Origin: Devosia lucknowensis
GTDB taxonomy: Bacteria; Pseudomonadota; Alphaproteobacteria; Rhizobiales; Devosiaceae
NCBI RefSeq assembly: GCF_900177655.1
Contig: NZ_FXWK01000001.1
Coordinates: 496,001 to 560,000 of the forward strand
Length of the DNA stretch: 64,000 nucleotides
Reading direction: 5' to 3'
The notes below the pieces were generated by a model. That model worked only from the letters and a program-made list of their open reading frames with translations, had not been told where the DNA came from and did not search any database. Position numbers and translations under genes: made by a program. Shown in pieces: positions 1-9,252 of this stretch. The first letter of the stretch is position 1, and every line of letters starts with the position of its first letter.

Positions 1-1647
1 GGGCACCAGGGCCACCCGCTCCTGCGCGACGATCCCCGCGGCCTCGGGCGGGATCAGCCCGAGATCGACGCCGGCCGCCACATCGCAGACCGCCAGCGGA
101 TGCGCGGCTTCGGAAAGGGCAAAGACACCCGCCTGTCGGCGCGGGCGGAAGGGCAGGGACATGCGCCGACGCGGCGGAGCCGGGCGCAGCAGCAGACTGT
201 CGCCACCGTCGAGATAGGACGGCGCCGCCTCGGCGTCGTCATCGGTCACCCCTGGCGTGCCGTCGGGGGTTTCATAGAGAGGGTCGATCCGGGGGTCATC
301 CACGCGCCTGCGTTCGCGGCCGAGCAGATGGTCGATGGCGTCGGAGCCGCTTTGAATACAGCCACGGCGCGAGAAATAACCGGCGGCGCTGCCCGCCAGG
401 ACAATGGCATCAAGCGTGCCCAGAGCCTCGAGCCGCGCGTGACCCTGATGCCAATGGCTGGCGCCGCCCGCCACATGCCACAGCGTGAGGTCGGGCTGCC
501 AGCCGCCGCAGACGAGCAGACGCTCGGCTGAGTGCGGCGTTTCCGAGCGCCTGGTGTGCACTGCAAGCGTTCCGCCGGCGCGCGCGAGAACGGCGCGCTC
601 CGGCACCGCGTCGGTCGATTGCACCATGCCATAGGCCCGCGAGAATTCGATGAAGCGCGACGCCGGACCGGGCCGGCTATCGAAAATGCGTCCAATGGCG
701 ATGCCGGCATCGCTGGCCAGCATGGCGAGCCGATAGGCCGGGCTGCTCGACGTCGCCACCAGCGCGGACTGCCCCGCCCAGACGCCATATCGCGTCGCCA
801 GCTCGTAGGCATCGAGCGTGGCGACTACGCCCGGCAGCCGGTTTCCTGGAAACACCGGCAGGCGCTCGAGCGATCCGGTGGCGAGAATGATGCGGGGCGC
901 GCGAATGTCGATGACGCGTCCCTGGACCGCTCCGGACTGAGTCTCGATCCGATGCGCCCGCGCGAGCCCCGTCCGCAGCGAAAAGACCTGCGTCGAGGGC
1001 AGAACCGTGATGGCGGGCGACGCGCCTACCTCAGCTGCGAGGCGCGCGACGCTCTCCTCGGGGCTGTCCTCGCCGTCGAGCGTTCCGAAAAGGCCCGAAT
1101 GGCCGCCCAGATGCGGATTGGCTTCCGCGAGGATGACCGACAGGCCGGCGCGCGCACCAGCCAGTGCGGCCGCCATGCCGGCAACGCCGGCGCCCACGAC
1201 CAGCAGATCGGCATTCGGTCCATCCGATGCGCCCACGGCGCGCCACGGGCGATCGAGGGCATGCTGATCATCAAGCACCATGCCGAGCGTACGACCGGGC
1301 TGAAACAGCCGAGCCAGCCCCCCGCGGTGTTTTCCCGCAAGGGTGACGAATTCGGCGCCATCCTGGGCCGGCGTACGGGCCATCGGCAAGGCGCGCTGCG
1401 GATCGCTTGCCAGGCTCGCGTGACTGATGGCAGGGGCCGCCCGCAGCGTCAGTCCGATGGGGCTGGAGCGGTGCGTCCCCAGCGTATCGACGCCCGATGC
1501 CAGCGCTGCGCTGAGCACGGTGTCTCCTGCGAACCCGGAGATGATGCGGCCATCGAGCCGGAAACGCAGCGGTTTCTGCCGATCGATGGCGGCACCGCCA
1601 AAGCCCTTGGGCGCAGTCTCGGGGAGGCGGTTGGGCTGCGATCTCAT
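1..1647 (-). CDS. Sarcosine oxidase alpha subunit-like FAD oxidoreductase, 3' end cut by window
   Basis: The first 549 codons are in the window and the frame is open to base 1, so the C-terminal half (in this family an aminomethyltransferase-like domain) lies outside. Residues about 28-60 read like the ferredoxin-fold N-terminal domain of the alpha subunit of heterotetrameric sarcosine oxidase (LRFRLDG, then GDTVLSAALASGV), but I see no cysteine before the FAD domain, so no 2Fe-2S cluster is expected there. A dinucleotide-binding motif (VVGAGVAGMAAALAGARAG) follows near residue 150, then IILATGSLERLPVFPGN, and LLVCGGWQPDLTL near residue 375. Expected role is oxidative demethylation of an N-methylated amine, with flavin and NAD sites. 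It starts at an ATG overlapping the upstream gene's stop (ATGA), which implies translational coupling. The substrate is inferred. Confidence 0.8.
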   Translation of the reverse strand, partial: MRSQPNRLPETAPKGFGGAAIDRQKPLRFRLDGRIISGFAGDTVLSAALASGVDTLGTHRSSPIGLTLRAAPAISHASLASDPQRALPMARTPAQDGAEFVTLAGKHRGGLARLFQPGRTLGMVLDDQHALDRPWRAVGASDGPNADLLVVGAGVAGMAAALAGARAGLSVILAEANPHLGGHSGLFGTLDGEDSPEESVARLAAEVGASPAITVLPSTQVFSLRTGLARAHRIETQSGAVQGRVIDIRAPRIILATGSLERLPVFPGNRLPGVVATLDAYELATRYGVWAGQSALVATSSSPAYRLAMLASDAGIAIGRIFDSRPGPASRFIEFSRAYGMVQSTDAVPERAVLARAGGTLAVHTRRSETPHSAERLLVCGGWQPDLTLWHVAGGASHWHQGHARLEALGTLDAIVLAGSAAGYFSRRGCIQSGSDAIDHLLGRERRRVDDPRIDPLYETPDGTPGVTDDDAEAAPSYLDGGDSLLLRPAPPRRRMSLPFRPRRQAGVFALSEAAHPLAVCDVAAGVDLGLIPPEAAGIVAQERVALVP

Positions 1648-2720
1648 GCCGGTTCACCCTGACGTCCAGGAGCGTATTCGTCCACCGGGGCGCCTTTGGC
1701 CACGCGGTTGACGAGGCGCGCCTCGAACCACCGCGCCTCGCTGGGCGACGCGCTCCCGGCGATCCAGCGCGCGAGCGCCGGCGCGAGGAATGCACCGATG
1801 AAGCCGAGGCCCGCGACGATATCGGCGCCTATCCCCGCCGCGCGCCCGAACGCCGGCGCGCCATCGGTCGTTGCCAGCGCCTGGAACCGCGTTTGCCCGG
1901 CCTGTTCGACCTGCTGGTCCCGACCCAGAAGCGTCTGCAGGTGCGTCGAGAACCCCGCCATGTCCCCCGGGCCAAAAGCCGCGATCCCACCTTCGGCCTG
2001 CTGGCTCAGCACCGAGGCGGTGTCGAGCTCCAGCATGAGGGACGCAGCCATCGGTTTGGTAGACGTGGTCAAGATGCTTGTGCCGTTCTGTCGCCGCAAC
2101 AGGGTTGGCCACTGCCGAACGGGCAACCACGACATGATGGCATCGTCATCGGCGAGGACGGCCTGCGTGGCCCCAAATGTCTGGTCTCCCGCGACCACTT
2201 CGGCCTCGCCGTTTGCGGCGATCGCGACCTTATGCGCCGCAACCTGCCTGACCCCTTCGCGCTCGAGCCATCGCTCAAGGCCGCTTTCGAGGCTGGGGCG
2301 GTTGATCCTGATCGCGTCGCGCAGGATGATCCCCTGACGACCTTCTCCCAGAAGCGACGGCGATATGGTTTCGGCCGCAAGGCCGAAGCCCACCGCCATA
2401 TTGCGGATGTGCGAAAGCGCTTCGGTATGCAGCTTTCCGCTGGCGAACATGATCGGATCCACGCGGCCGGTGGCGCCGCGGCCGCCGATACGGGAGACAA
2501 GTTTGGCCGTCTCGGGGACGCCTTGTGCAAGCATGGCCCAGCTCTCGGGCCGGGTCATTGGCGCCACGGAGAGGTCGATACCGCGCAGCAGCCGATAGCG
2601 GGCCTGACCTTGCCCCACCAGCAGCACCTTGCGGCCGTGTACATTCGCCAGCAGCCCGGCAAGCAGTTGCGCCAGCGGCGTGGCGCCGAATACCGCGAAA
2701 TCGAAAGGCTGTTGCTTCAT
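1644..2720 (-). CDS. Degenerate FAD-oxidoreductase-like protein paired with the sarcosine oxidase alpha-like gene
   Basis: A 358-residue protein whose stop overlaps the start of the sarcosine oxidase alpha-like gene by 4 bp, so the two are probably made as partners. The beginning has the shape of a Rossmann beta-alpha-beta unit (FDFAVFGATPLAQLLAGLLA, then KVLLVG), but the GxGxxG flavin motif is replaced by GATPLA. Near the C-terminus the order GRAAGIGADIVAGLGFIGAF resembles the second half of DAO-type flavoproteins. The position is where sarcosine oxidase operons carry the beta (catalytic, FAD) subunit. I therefore read it as a divergent or degenerate beta-like subunit. No signal peptide or transmembrane segment is evident. 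The ATG at 2720 is preferred because the homologous-looking sequence starts there; the frame runs further upstream into the divergent ccmI region. Confidence 0.6.
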   Translation of the reverse strand: MKQQPFDFAVFGATPLAQLLAGLLANVHGRKVLLVGQGQARYRLLRGIDLSVAPMTRPESWAMLAQGVPETAKLVSRIGGRGATGRVDPIMFASGKLHTEALSHIRNMAVGFGLAAETISPSLLGEGRQGIILRDAIRINRPSLESGLERWLEREGVRQVAAHKVAIAANGEAEVVAGDQTFGATQAVLADDDAIMSWLPVRQWPTLLRRQNGTSILTTSTKPMAASLMLELDTASVLSQQAEGGIAAFGPGDMAGFSTHLQTLLGRDQQVEQAGQTRFQALATTDGAPAFGRAAGIGADIVAGLGFIGAFLAPALARWIAGSASPSEARWFEARLVNRVAKGAPVDEYAPGRQGEPA

Positions 2721-2858
2721 GCGGCAAATAGGCCCGCGACGAGAGGACCCTGTGGCAATGCGTCCCGATAACAGCGTCCGGTTTTGGTGGTTTTTCGCCG
2801 CATTCGGCTTATAGAGGACCATGCCTTGCCGCGTCTGGCAGACAAGCGTTTGGGGCCC

Positions 2859-3938
2859 ATGATTTTCTGGTCGATTGCCATAGCCGTTACCGCCATTACC
2901 TGCGCCGCATTGTTTTATGCGGCGGCGGGTCGCACGGTCAACGCGGCCAAGCCTGAAATGGCTGATCCGGATGAGCATTTCCGCCTTTTGCTTCGTGGGA
3001 TCGAGCTGGACGAGCAATCGGGCAAGCTCGATGCGTCGCAGGCGCTGGCCGCCAAGGGCGAACTGGCGCGCGAACTGCTCAAAAGTCGCGGTGAGTCGAC
3101 GGCGCGCAAGAGCGCCGATCTGGGTCGCGCCCCGATCGCAGCAGGCCTTGCGGCCGTGGCGGCCATCAGCCTTGGCCTTTACGCTGTTATCGGCCGGCCT
3201 GACCTGCCGACCCAGCCGCTGGCGGAGCGGCCCGAACTCGTCGCACAAGCCATGGATCTCGACGACGCGATCACCCGCATCGAAGCGCGCCTCGCCGAGG
3301 CCCCCGATGACGTCAGGGGTTGGCAGGTCATCGCGCCGGCCTATGTCGAGCAGGGACGCTATGCGGAAGCAGCTAATGCCTACCGTCGGGTCATCGCCCT
3401 TTCCGGCCCTTCGGCGGAATTGCTCACCGATCTTGCCGAGACGCTGCTGCTCGAGGCCGGTGACGCCGGCTCGGACGAAGCCATGCAGCTCCTGCGGCAG
3501 GCTGCCGACCTCGACCCGGCCCATGGGCGTTCGCGGCTCTATCTCGCGGCCGAGCTGATGCGGGCCGAACAATATGATGAAGCCGCGCGCTACTGGCAGC
3601 AGGCGATCGATTTGTCCGTGGGCGACGAGGCCTGGCTTCCGGCCGCCCGACAGGGCCTCGCCGTGGCGCAGAACGACGGGGTCGACAGTTCCGCCGCCGA
3701 GCAGGCAGCGATGATCCAGGGGATGGTGTCGAGCCTCTCCGAAAGACTCTATGCCGATGGCGGCACGGTCGAGGAGTGGACACAACTGGTACGCTCCTAT
3801 CTGGTGCTCAATGATCGCGCCGGTGCTCAGCAGGCTTTTGATGCCGCCGTTGCCGCTTATCCCGCCGCGTTCGATCGCGGTGAACTCGATACGCTCGCGC
3901 TGGCCGCGGGCCTGACGCTCAATGGAGATCGTCCATGA
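2859..3938 (+). CDS. ccmI: Cytochrome c biogenesis protein CcmI (CycH)
   Basis: First gene of a ccmI-ccmE-ccmF-ccmH operon. CcmI is the inner-membrane chaperone that holds the C-terminus of apocytochrome c for heme ligation by CcmF/CcmH. The 359-residue product has the expected layout: a first transmembrane helix at residues 2-23, a cytoplasmic loop carrying DEHFRLLLRGIELDEQSGKL, a second helix near 92-111, then a periplasmic TPR region (for example WQVIAPAYVEQGRYAEAANA). The ATG at 2859 opens directly into the first membrane helix. An in-frame ATG 25 codons upstream would add a charged N-terminal tail and is less likely. The stop overlaps the ccmE start as ATGA. Confidence 0.93.
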   Translation: MIFWSIAIAVTAITCAALFYAAAGRTVNAAKPEMADPDEHFRLLLRGIELDEQSGKLDASQALAAKGELARELLKSRGESTARKSADLGRAPIAAGLAAVAAISLGLYAVIGRPDLPTQPLAERPELVAQAMDLDDAITRIEARLAEAPDDVRGWQVIAPAYVEQGRYAEAANAYRRVIALSGPSAELLTDLAETLLLEAGDAGSDEAMQLLRQAADLDPAHGRSRLYLAAELMRAEQYDEAARYWQQAIDLSVGDEAWLPAARQGLAVAQNDGVDSSAAEQAAMIQGMVSSLSERLYADGGTVEEWTQLVRSYLVLNDRAGAQQAFDAAVAAYPAAFDRGELDTLALAAGLTLNGDRP

Positions 3939-4408
3939 CCATGCCGGCATCGACCCGCCGCAAGGGAATGACCCGCAAGCAGAAGCGTCTGGCCATCATC
4001 GCCGGCCTGGCGCTGGTCCTGGCGATCGCCACGGCGCTTGTGCTCACCGCCTTGCGCGACCAGATCGTCTTCTTCTACTCTCCGAGCGACGTGGCTGCGC
4101 GCGAGGTCGAGGCCGGCCATCCCATCCGCCTCGGTGGTCTCGTCAAGGATGGCACCTGGACGCGCGAAGGCCAGGAAAATCTCTTCACCATCACCGATGG
4201 CGGACACGAGATAGTCGCCCATTATTCAGGCATCCTTCCCGACCTGTTCCGTGAGGGGCAGGGCGTTGTTGCCGAGGGCAGCATGGGTGCCGATGGACGT
4301 TTCGAAGCCAGCACCGTGCTGGCCAAGCACGACGAGAACTATATCCCCAAGGAAGTCGTGGAGGCTTTGAAGGCGCAGGGCGAGTGGCGCCCCGAGGCCG
4401 GGCAGTGA
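3935..4408 (+). CDS. ccmE: Heme chaperone CcmE (CycJ)
   Basis: Periplasmic heme chaperone of system I cytochrome c maturation; it covalently binds heme and passes it to CcmF/CcmH. The 157-residue protein has a positively charged N-terminus, one membrane anchor at about 19-41 and an OB-fold domain. The family motif LAKHDENYIP is present, with heme-binding His132 and Tyr136. The length is typical. The start codon overlaps the ccmI stop by 4 bp (ATGA) and ccmF follows after 16 nt, so the genes are almost certainly co-transcribed. Confidence 0.95.
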   Translation: MTMPASTRRKGMTRKQKRLAIIAGLALVLAIATALVLTALRDQIVFFYSPSDVAAREVEAGHPIRLGGLVKDGTWTREGQENLFTITDGGHEIVAHYSGILPDLFREGQGVVAEGSMGADGRFEASTVLAKHDENYIPKEVVEALKAQGEWRPEAGQ

Positions 4409-4424
4409 GGGTGGAGGCTGGCGC

Positions 4425-6395
4425 ATGAGTATCGAACTCGGCCATTTCGCACTCATCCTGGCCTTCGCCATCGCCTGTGTCTCGGCACTGGGCGGCCTGT
4501 TGCTCTGGCAGCGCGGCGAGCGGCTTGCGGCCGTGATGGCACAGGCCTCGATCCTGCAATTCGTGCTGGTGTCGGTCGCATTCCTCGCTGTCGTGCAGGC
4601 CTTTGTGTCCTCCGACTTCAGCCTGGCGCTCGCGGTCAACCATTCGCATTCCCTCAAGCCCCTGATTTTCAAGATTTCCGGCGTTTGGGGCAACCACGAA
4701 GGGTCGTTGCTGCTCTGGATCCTGATCCTAGTGCTGTTCGGCGCGCTGGTGGCCGCTTTCGGTCGCCGTTTGCCAGCCGATCTGAGCAATCTGGTGCTCG
4801 GAACACAGAGCCTGCTCACGGCAGCCTTTGCTGGATTTACGCTGATTACCTCGAACCCCTTCGAGCGCATGGTGCCGGCCCCGCTCGAGGGCAACGATCT
4901 CAATCCGATCCTCCAGGACATCGGCCTCGCCATTCACCCGCCGCTCCTTTACGCAGGCTATGTCGGCTTTTCGATCTGCTTTTCCTTCGCCATAGCGGCG
5001 CTGGTATCGGGCCGGATCGACCAGGCGTGGGCACGCTGGGTCCGGCCCTGGACCATGCTGAGCTGGATTTTCCTCACCCTCGGCATCGCGATGGGATCGT
5101 ACTGGGCCTATTACGAACTGGGCTGGGGCGGTTGGTGGTTCTGGGACCCGGTGGAGAATGCCAGCTTCATGCCGTGGCTATCGGGCACCGCACTGCTCCA
5201 TTCCGCGCTGGTGATGGAAAAGCGCAATGCGCTCAAGATCTGGACGATCTTCCTTGCCATCATCACCTTCTCGCTGTCGCTGCTGGGCACATTCCTGGTG
5301 CGTTCGGGCATCCTGACCTCGGTTCATACCTTCGCCAGCGACCCCACCCGCGGGCTGGTCATCCTCACCATGCTCGCCATCCTGATCGGCGGAGCTTTCC
5401 TGCTGTTTGCGATCCGTTCGCCGTCGCTACGCCAGGGCGGTCTCTTCGCGCCGATCAGCCGCGAAGGCGCGCTGATCCTCAACAACCTTTTCCTCGCAAC
5501 GGCCGTTGGCGCGGTGCTGGTCGGCACGCTCTATCCTCTGCTGCTGGACGCATTGACGGGCACCACGATCTCGGTGGGCGCGCCGTTCTTCAACTTCACC
5601 TTCGGTGCCCTGATGGCGCCCTTGTTGCTGGTCCTGCCCTTTGGCCCGCTGCTGGCCTGGAAACGGGCGGACCTCGTGGCAGCCGGCCAGCGCCTGATGG
5701 GTTTTGCCGCTCTTGCCGTATTTCTGGCGATCCTGATTTCCGCGCTTGGCGGCGTCTCCATCTCCATGGTGCCGATCGGCCTCCTGCTCGGCTTCTGGGT
5801 GACCTTCGGCTCGATCGCCGAACTGATCGAACGCAGCCGCCTTGGACGCATTCCGCTGGGCGAAAGCTTCCGGCGTCTGGCAGGTCTCTCGCGCTCGATC
5901 TGGTCAACCGCGATCGGCCATATGGGACTGGGGTTGACGGTTCTCGGGATCGTCGCGGTGTCGGCGTGGGAAACCGAGCTGGTGACGACGCTCAACCCCG
6001 GCGAGACGGCCGAACTGGCGGGCTACGTCATTCATTTTGATGACTTCGAGCAGCTTCCGGGCGCCAACTACATGGCCGATACCGGCAATTTCACCGTGAC
6101 CGCACCCGACGGCAGCACGGCGCGGCTCCATGCCGAGCGTCGGACCTATGTGGCGAGCGGCATGCCGACAACCGAGGCCGCGATCCAGACCTACGGCTTC
6201 TCGCAGCTTTACCTGCAACTGGGTGAGCCCTTGCAGGACACCCATGTTATCCGCCTGTGGCACAAGCCTTACATTCTCCTGATCTGGATTGGCGCGCTGG
6301 TGATGTCCGGGGCAGGAGTATTGTCCCTGACCGACCGGCGCCTCCGCATCGGTGCGCCGCAGCGCGCTCGCAAGGCCAGCGAGACGGCGGCATGA
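4425..6395 (+). CDS. ccmF: Heme lyase subunit CcmF (CycK)
   Basis: Core membrane subunit of the cytochrome c heme lyase. The 656 residues form a polytopic membrane protein with many hydrophobic helices. The tryptophan-rich heme-handling motif GWGGWWFWDPVENASFMPW sits near residues 233-251. Flanking histidine motifs are also present (VWGNHEGSLLLW near 88 and IHPPLLYAGYVGFS near 170). The length matches the family. It lies 16 nt after ccmE and its stop overlaps the ccmH start (ATGA). Its function depends on CcmE, CcmI and CcmH, which surround it. Confidence 0.96.
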   Translation: MSIELGHFALILAFAIACVSALGGLLLWQRGERLAAVMAQASILQFVLVSVAFLAVVQAFVSSDFSLALAVNHSHSLKPLIFKISGVWGNHEGSLLLWILILVLFGALVAAFGRRLPADLSNLVLGTQSLLTAAFAGFTLITSNPFERMVPAPLEGNDLNPILQDIGLAIHPPLLYAGYVGFSICFSFAIAALVSGRIDQAWARWVRPWTMLSWIFLTLGIAMGSYWAYYELGWGGWWFWDPVENASFMPWLSGTALLHSALVMEKRNALKIWTIFLAIITFSLSLLGTFLVRSGILTSVHTFASDPTRGLVILTMLAILIGGAFLLFAIRSPSLRQGGLFAPISREGALILNNLFLATAVGAVLVGTLYPLLLDALTGTTISVGAPFFNFTFGALMAPLLLVLPFGPLLAWKRADLVAAGQRLMGFAALAVFLAILISALGGVSISMVPIGLLLGFWVTFGSIAELIERSRLGRIPLGESFRRLAGLSRSIWSTAIGHMGLGLTVLGIVAVSAWETELVTTLNPGETAELAGYVIHFDDFEQLPGANYMADTGNFTVTAPDGSTARLHAERRTYVASGMPTTEAAIQTYGFSQLYLQLGEPLQDTHVIRLWHKPYILLIWIGALVMSGAGVLSLTDRRLRIGAPQRARKASETAA

Positions 6396-6862
6396 CCAGG
6401 CTCCGTCCCCTCATTCTGTGCGTTCTGCTGCTCCTGTCGCCTGTCGCCCTGGCCGTCGGGCCCGACGAAGTGCTGCCTGACGCCGCACTCGAGCAGCGGG
6501 CCCGCGATATTTCCGCAGGCCTGCGATGCCTCGTCTGCCAGAACCAGTCTATCGACGACAGCGATGCCGAACTGGCCCGCGACCTCCGTATCCTCGTGCG
6601 CGAGCGCCTCGTTGCCGGGGACAGCAATGCCGAGGTGGAGCAGTATCTCGTCGACCGTTACGGCGAATACGTGCTGCTCAACCCAAGGCTGAATTCGCAT
6701 ACCGTCCTGCTCTGGGTGGCTGCGCCCGCGCTGCTGATCCTGGGCCTGGTCGCTCTGTTCGTGGCACGGCGCAGGTCGGCAGGCACCAACGTTTCGACGG
6801 GCCTATCCAGCGAGGAACAGGCCGCGCTCGACACGCTCGAAAGCGGCCGTCCGCGCGACTGA
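6392..6862 (+). CDS. ccmH: Cytochrome c maturation thiol-disulfide protein CcmH (CycL)
   Basis: Membrane-anchored thioredoxin-like reductant of apocytochrome CXXCH motifs. The 156-residue product has a signal peptide (residues 1-21, cleavage near ALA-V), the redox motif LRCLVCQNQ (Cys46 and Cys49), the family tail DRYGEYVLLNPR and one C-terminal membrane helix near 104-125. This is the short CcmH form, consistent with a separate ccmI in the operon. The ATG at 6392 is chosen because it overlaps the ccmF stop and opens the signal peptide; the longer upstream frame lies inside ccmF. Confidence 0.95.
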   Translation: MTRLRPLILCVLLLLSPVALAVGPDEVLPDAALEQRARDISAGLRCLVCQNQSIDDSDAELARDLRILVRERLVAGDSNAEVEQYLVDRYGEYVLLNPRLNSHTVLLWVAAPALLILGLVALFVARRRSAGTNVSTGLSSEEQAALDTLESGRPRD

Positions 6863-6985
6863 GACGCCACAATCCCGCCAGCAACATTGCCAAAGCTTAA
6901 TGTGCGCGCAACTTCATAGAAAGGCGCGCCGTTCCATATGTATCCCCACAAGCTGTTGAGAGCTTTTCGAAGGAGATACGTTCCC

Positions 6986-8521
6986 ATGCGTTCGACTGTT
7001 CTTTCGCGCACCCGTCGCTGGTTGGGCGCTTCGGCACTTGCCCTGATGGTCGGTGTCGGCGGCGTTTCCACCGCCTTTGTGCTGACCGGCCAGGCCGCCA
7101 ATGCCCAGGTCCAGAATGCCGCGCAGATCGTGGTCCCGCAGGCCACCGTGCAGCAGGGTTTTGCCGACCTCGTCGAGGCCGTGAAGCCCGCCGTCGTGTC
7201 CATCCTGGTCGAGGCCGAGGCGCCGAGCCGCCAGGTCCAGAGCGGTGGCCGCAATTTCGAGTTCAATTTCCCGGATCTTCCGGAAGACCATCCCTTCCGT
7301 GACTTCTTCGACCAGTTCGGTCCCGGCGGACAGGGTGGCCCTGGTGGCCCCGGAGGCCCCGGCGGCCAGGAACGTCCACGCCACTTCATGGCGGCTGGTT
7401 CCGGCTTCATCATCTCCGCTGACGGCTATGTGGTGACCAATAACCACGTGGTCGAGGATGCCACCAAGGTGACCGTGGTGTTCGACGACGGCTCCGAGCA
7501 CGTTGCCGAAGTGGTCGGCACCGATGAGCGCACCGACCTCGCCGTTCTCAAGATCGAAGGCGAAGACCTCCCCTTCGTGACGTTTGAGGAACAGGCGAGC
7601 CGCGTGGGTGACTGGGTCGTTGCCGTGGGTAACCCGTTCGGCCTCGGCGGTACCGTGACTGTCGGCGTCATCTCGGGCGCCGGTCGCGACATCGGCGGCT
7701 CGAACTATGGCGACTTCCTGCAGATCGACGCTGCCGTCAACACCGGCAACTCGGGCGGCCCGGCCTTCAATACCAATGGTGAAGTCGTCGGCGTCAACAC
7801 CGCCATCTACTCGCCCAACGGCGGCAATGTCGGTATCGCCTTCGCCATCCCGGCCCACACGGTCAAGCAGATCGTCAACCAGCTCATCAACGATGGCACC
7901 GTGACTCGCGGCTATCTGGGCGTGTCGATCCAGGACGTCAGCAAGGACATCGCCGACAGCGTCGGCCTGCCCAGCGCCCGCGGTGCGATCGTACGCGAGC
8001 CGACCGAGGATGGCCCTGCCGGCGCCGCTGGCGTCAAGTCGGGTGACATCATCACCAAGGTGGATGGCGACGACATCAGCGATGCTCTGGATCTGAGCCG
8101 GACCATCGCCAGCAAGGCTCCGGATTCCACGGTGGAGCTGACCATCTGGCGCGATGGCGCCGAGACCACTGTCTCGGTCAAGCTCCAGCAGCTCGACGAA
8201 ACTGCCGCCGCGCAGAACCCGGATCAGCCGGTGCCGCCAGTTCCGGTTCCCGAATCCGCGACCAGCCTGGGCATGACCCTCGTCCCCAATGGTGACGGCT
8301 CGGGTGGCCTCCTGATCCAGAACGTCGACCAGGACAGCACGGCCGCCCAGCGCGGCATCTCGACGGGCGACGTGATCCAGGAAGTCGACAACCAGGCCGT
8401 GACCACGCCCGGCGAGTTCGACCAGGCTATTGCCGGCGTCAAGGAAAAGGGTCTCAATACCGCCCTGATCAAGATCGCCCGCGACGGTGAAGCCCGCTTC
8501 ATCGGCCTGCCGATCGAGTAA
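6986..8521 (+). CDS. degP: Do-family periplasmic serine protease (DegP/MucD type)
   Basis: Periplasmic quality-control protease and chaperone. The 511 residues carry an N-terminal export signal (cleavage probably after GQAANA, residue 40). The trypsin-like domain has catalytic His154 (TNNHVVEDA), Asp184 (ERTDLAVL) and Ser256 (NTGNSGGPAF). Two PDZ domains follow (about 300-395 and 420-505). A glycine/proline-rich stretch (residues 112-128) lies in the N-terminal loop region. A strong Shine-Dalgarno (GAAGGAG) precedes the ATG at 6986, which favours it over an in-frame ATG 16 codons upstream. It follows ccmH and ends at a hairpin, with a two-component pair behind; envelope-stress control is plausible but unproven. 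Confidence 0.95.
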   Translation: MRSTVLSRTRRWLGASALALMVGVGGVSTAFVLTGQAANAQVQNAAQIVVPQATVQQGFADLVEAVKPAVVSILVEAEAPSRQVQSGGRNFEFNFPDLPEDHPFRDFFDQFGPGGQGGPGGPGGPGGQERPRHFMAAGSGFIISADGYVVTNNHVVEDATKVTVVFDDGSEHVAEVVGTDERTDLAVLKIEGEDLPFVTFEEQASRVGDWVVAVGNPFGLGGTVTVGVISGAGRDIGGSNYGDFLQIDAAVNTGNSGGPAFNTNGEVVGVNTAIYSPNGGNVGIAFAIPAHTVKQIVNQLINDGTVTRGYLGVSIQDVSKDIADSVGLPSARGAIVREPTEDGPAGAAGVKSGDIITKVDGDDISDALDLSRTIASKAPDSTVELTIWRDGAETTVSVKLQQLDETAAAQNPDQPVPPVPVPESATSLGMTLVPNGDGSGGLLIQNVDQDSTAAQRGISTGDVIQEVDNQAVTTPGEFDQAIAGVKEKGLNTALIKIARDGEARFIGLPIE

Positions 8522-8529
8522 CACGATCC

Positions 8530-8554
8530 GGCCCCGGGACCTGCTCCCGGGGCC
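8530..8554 (+). terminator. Hairpin after degP
   Basis: A perfect 10-bp inverted repeat (GGCCCCGGGA / TCCCGGGGCC) with a 5-nt loop starts 9 nt after the degP stop. It is followed only by ACTCTTG, so the T tract is weak. It probably separates degP from the regulator gene at least partly, or protects the 3' end of the degP mRNA. Confidence 0.65.
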
Positions 8555-8577
8555 ACTCTTGTATCCGGAGCGTCCCG

Positions 8578-9249
8578 TTGAAAATCCTGCTGATCGAAGA
8601 TGACCGCGAAGCGGCGAGCTATCTCGTCCAGGCCCTCGATGAAGCCGGACATGTAACGCACCATGCCGCCGACGGCGAAACCGGCTACGCCATGGCATCC
8701 GGCATGGACTATGACGTTCTCATCGTCGATCGCATGCTCCCCCGGCGCGACGGCCTCTCCATCGTCGAGAGCCTGCGAGCCGAGGACGACCAGACGCCGG
8801 TGCTGATCCTTTCTGCGCTCGGTGAAGTCGATGACCGTGTCACCGGTCTGCGTGCAGGGGGCGACGATTATCTCACCAAGCCCTACGCCTTCACCGAACT
8901 CCTCGCCCGCGTCGAAGTCCTTGCCCGCCGCTCGAGCCCGTCCGAGGCCGCGACCAGCTACGCCGTCGGCGGCCTGACGCTCGACCGCCTCAGCCGCAAG
9001 GTCGAGCGCGATGGCGAAAGCATCCTGCTGCAGCCGCGCGAATTCCGCCTGCTCGAATACCTCATGAAAAATGCCGGCAAGGTCGTGACCCGCACCATGC
9101 TGCTTGAGAACGTCTGGGACTACCATTTCGACCCGCAGACCAATGTCATCGACGTGCACATGTCGCGGCTGCGCTCCAAGATCGATAAGGGCCATGCCAA
9201 TCCGCTGCTGCACACCGTGCGCGGCGCCGGCTATATGATCCGGGAGTAG
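8578..9249 (+). CDS. OmpR/PhoB-type response regulator
   Basis: DNA-binding output half of a two-component system. The 223 residues comprise a receiver domain with acidic pocket IEDD (residues 6-9), phospho-acceptor Asp51 (VLIVDRMLP) and LTKPYAF, then a winged-helix DNA-binding domain (RKVERDG, QPREFRLLEYL, VIDVHMSRLRSKID, GAGYMI). It begins with TTG at 8578; no closer ATG would keep the start of the receiver fold. The kinase gene starts 3 nt after its stop, so the pair is co-translated. Location just behind degP is the arrangement I recall from other Rhizobiales; the signal is unknown. Confidence 0.9.
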   Translation: MKILLIEDDREAASYLVQALDEAGHVTHHAADGETGYAMASGMDYDVLIVDRMLPRRDGLSIVESLRAEDDQTPVLILSALGEVDDRVTGLRAGGDDYLTKPYAFTELLARVEVLARRSSPSEAATSYAVGGLTLDRLSRKVERDGESILLQPREFRLLEYLMKNAGKVVTRTMLLENVWDYHFDPQTNVIDVHMSRLRSKIDKGHANPLLHTVRGAGYMIRE

Positions 9250-9252
9250 GCC

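Noticed and set aside
532..1662. Long plus-strand open frame opposite the sarcosine oxidase alpha-like gene
   Set aside because: The minus strand carries a clear FAD motif and family sequence over the same bases; the plus-strand translation is arginine-rich with no recognisable motif, a high-GC shadow.
2721..3950. Extension of the minus-strand flavoprotein-like gene through the ccmI region
   Set aside because: The upstream part of that frame lies opposite ccmI, and its translation lacks motifs; the protein family-like sequence begins at the ATG at 2720.
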